Assembly (NCBI GenBank): GCA_002327865.1
Contig: DCUQ01000030.1
Span: 1-6,504, forward strand
Length of the DNA stretch: 6,504 nucleotides
Direction of reading: 5' to 3'
Source of the DNA: Syntrophaceae bacterium UBA2210
GTDB lineage: Bacteria; Desulfobacterota; Syntrophia; Syntrophales; UBA2210
Notes under the pieces: model-generated
Told to the model about the DNA's origin: nothing
Database searches by the model: none
Seen by the model: only the letters and a program-made list of their open reading frames with translations
In this document: in pieces, positions 6,439 to 6,504 of the stretch
How positions within the stretch are numbered: position 1 is the stretch's first letter
How the letters are laid out: every line of letters begins with the position of its first letter
Program-made: the position numbers and the translations under genes

Positions 6439-6478
6439 GCGAGCGCATTCCCCGCTGCTTGCGGCGGGGTTGCGAGCG
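6439..6478. repeat. REP-like GC-rich hairpin flanked by 7-base direct repeats
   Basis: CCCCGCTG (6450-6457) pairs with TGCGGCGGGG's complementary part (6462-6469) to give eight pairs, including one G-T wobble, closed by CTTG. The direct repeat GCGAGCG stands on both sides, at 6439-6445 and 6472-6478. No T run follows on either strand, so it is not an intrinsic terminator. The form resembles dispersed intergenic palindromes of the REP type. Only one copy is in the window, so repetition in the genome is inferred. Confidence 0.45.
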
Positions 6479-6504
6479 AATAAAAAATGAAAAATTCCTT
6501 AACA

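Noticed and set aside
6450..6469. GC-rich hairpin as an intrinsic terminator
   Set aside because: No T run follows on either strand: the + strand continues TTGCGAGCG and the - strand AATGCGC, so a REP-like element fits better.
6498..6504. TTAACA at the right edge as a -35 box of a + strand gene
   Set aside because: The window ends before any -10 box or gene could be seen, so it cannot be supported.

Overview
The window holds the 3' end of a structural RNA gene on the + strand, facing a four-gene block that is entirely on the - strand. Moderate GC, closely packed genes with good Shine-Dalgarno sequences, a class A RNase P RNA and the protein types suggest a Gram-negative bacterium. The Desulfobacterota (former Deltaproteobacteria) are a plausible home, but this is an impression from sequence style and not a database match.

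Layout, left to right. Positions 1 to about 162 are the last part of the RNase P RNA (rnpB, + strand), cut at its 5' side by the window edge. From there to 458 no gene is seen. That stretch holds a strong + strand intrinsic terminator (283-307) and some short palindromes. It separates rnpB from the convergent ppsA gene. On the - strand, in transcription order from right to left, come: a CNNM/CorC-type membrane protein (6307-5006, TTG start); a second, divergent CNNM/CorC paralogue whose start overlaps the first gene's stop by 8 bases (5013-3724); a 256-residue nucleotidyltransferase resembling only the N-terminal half of GlmU (3707-2937); and phosphoenolpyruvate synthase (2864-459). The right end (6308-6504) is non-coding. 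It carries the likely operon promoter, a structured leader and a GC-rich hairpin flanked by 7-base direct repeats that looks like a REP-type palindromic element.

How the genes may work together. The first three genes are so tightly spaced (8-base overlap, then a 16-base gap) that co-transcription is likely. The two membrane proteins are expected to handle Mg2+ or another divalent cation. The third gene product should make UDP-GlcNAc (or a related UDP-sugar) for envelope synthesis. PEP synthase, which starts gluconeogenesis from pyruvate, follows after 72 bases. That gap contains its own candidate promoter and a pair of 9-base direct repeats exactly 33 bp apart, so ppsA may be both read through from upstream and controlled separately. 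No phage, transposase, CRISPR or defence gene is visible. The items most worth a second look are the one-domain GlmU, the coupled divergent CNNM pair, the repeats before ppsA, the alternative hairpins in the operon leader, and the REP-like element.
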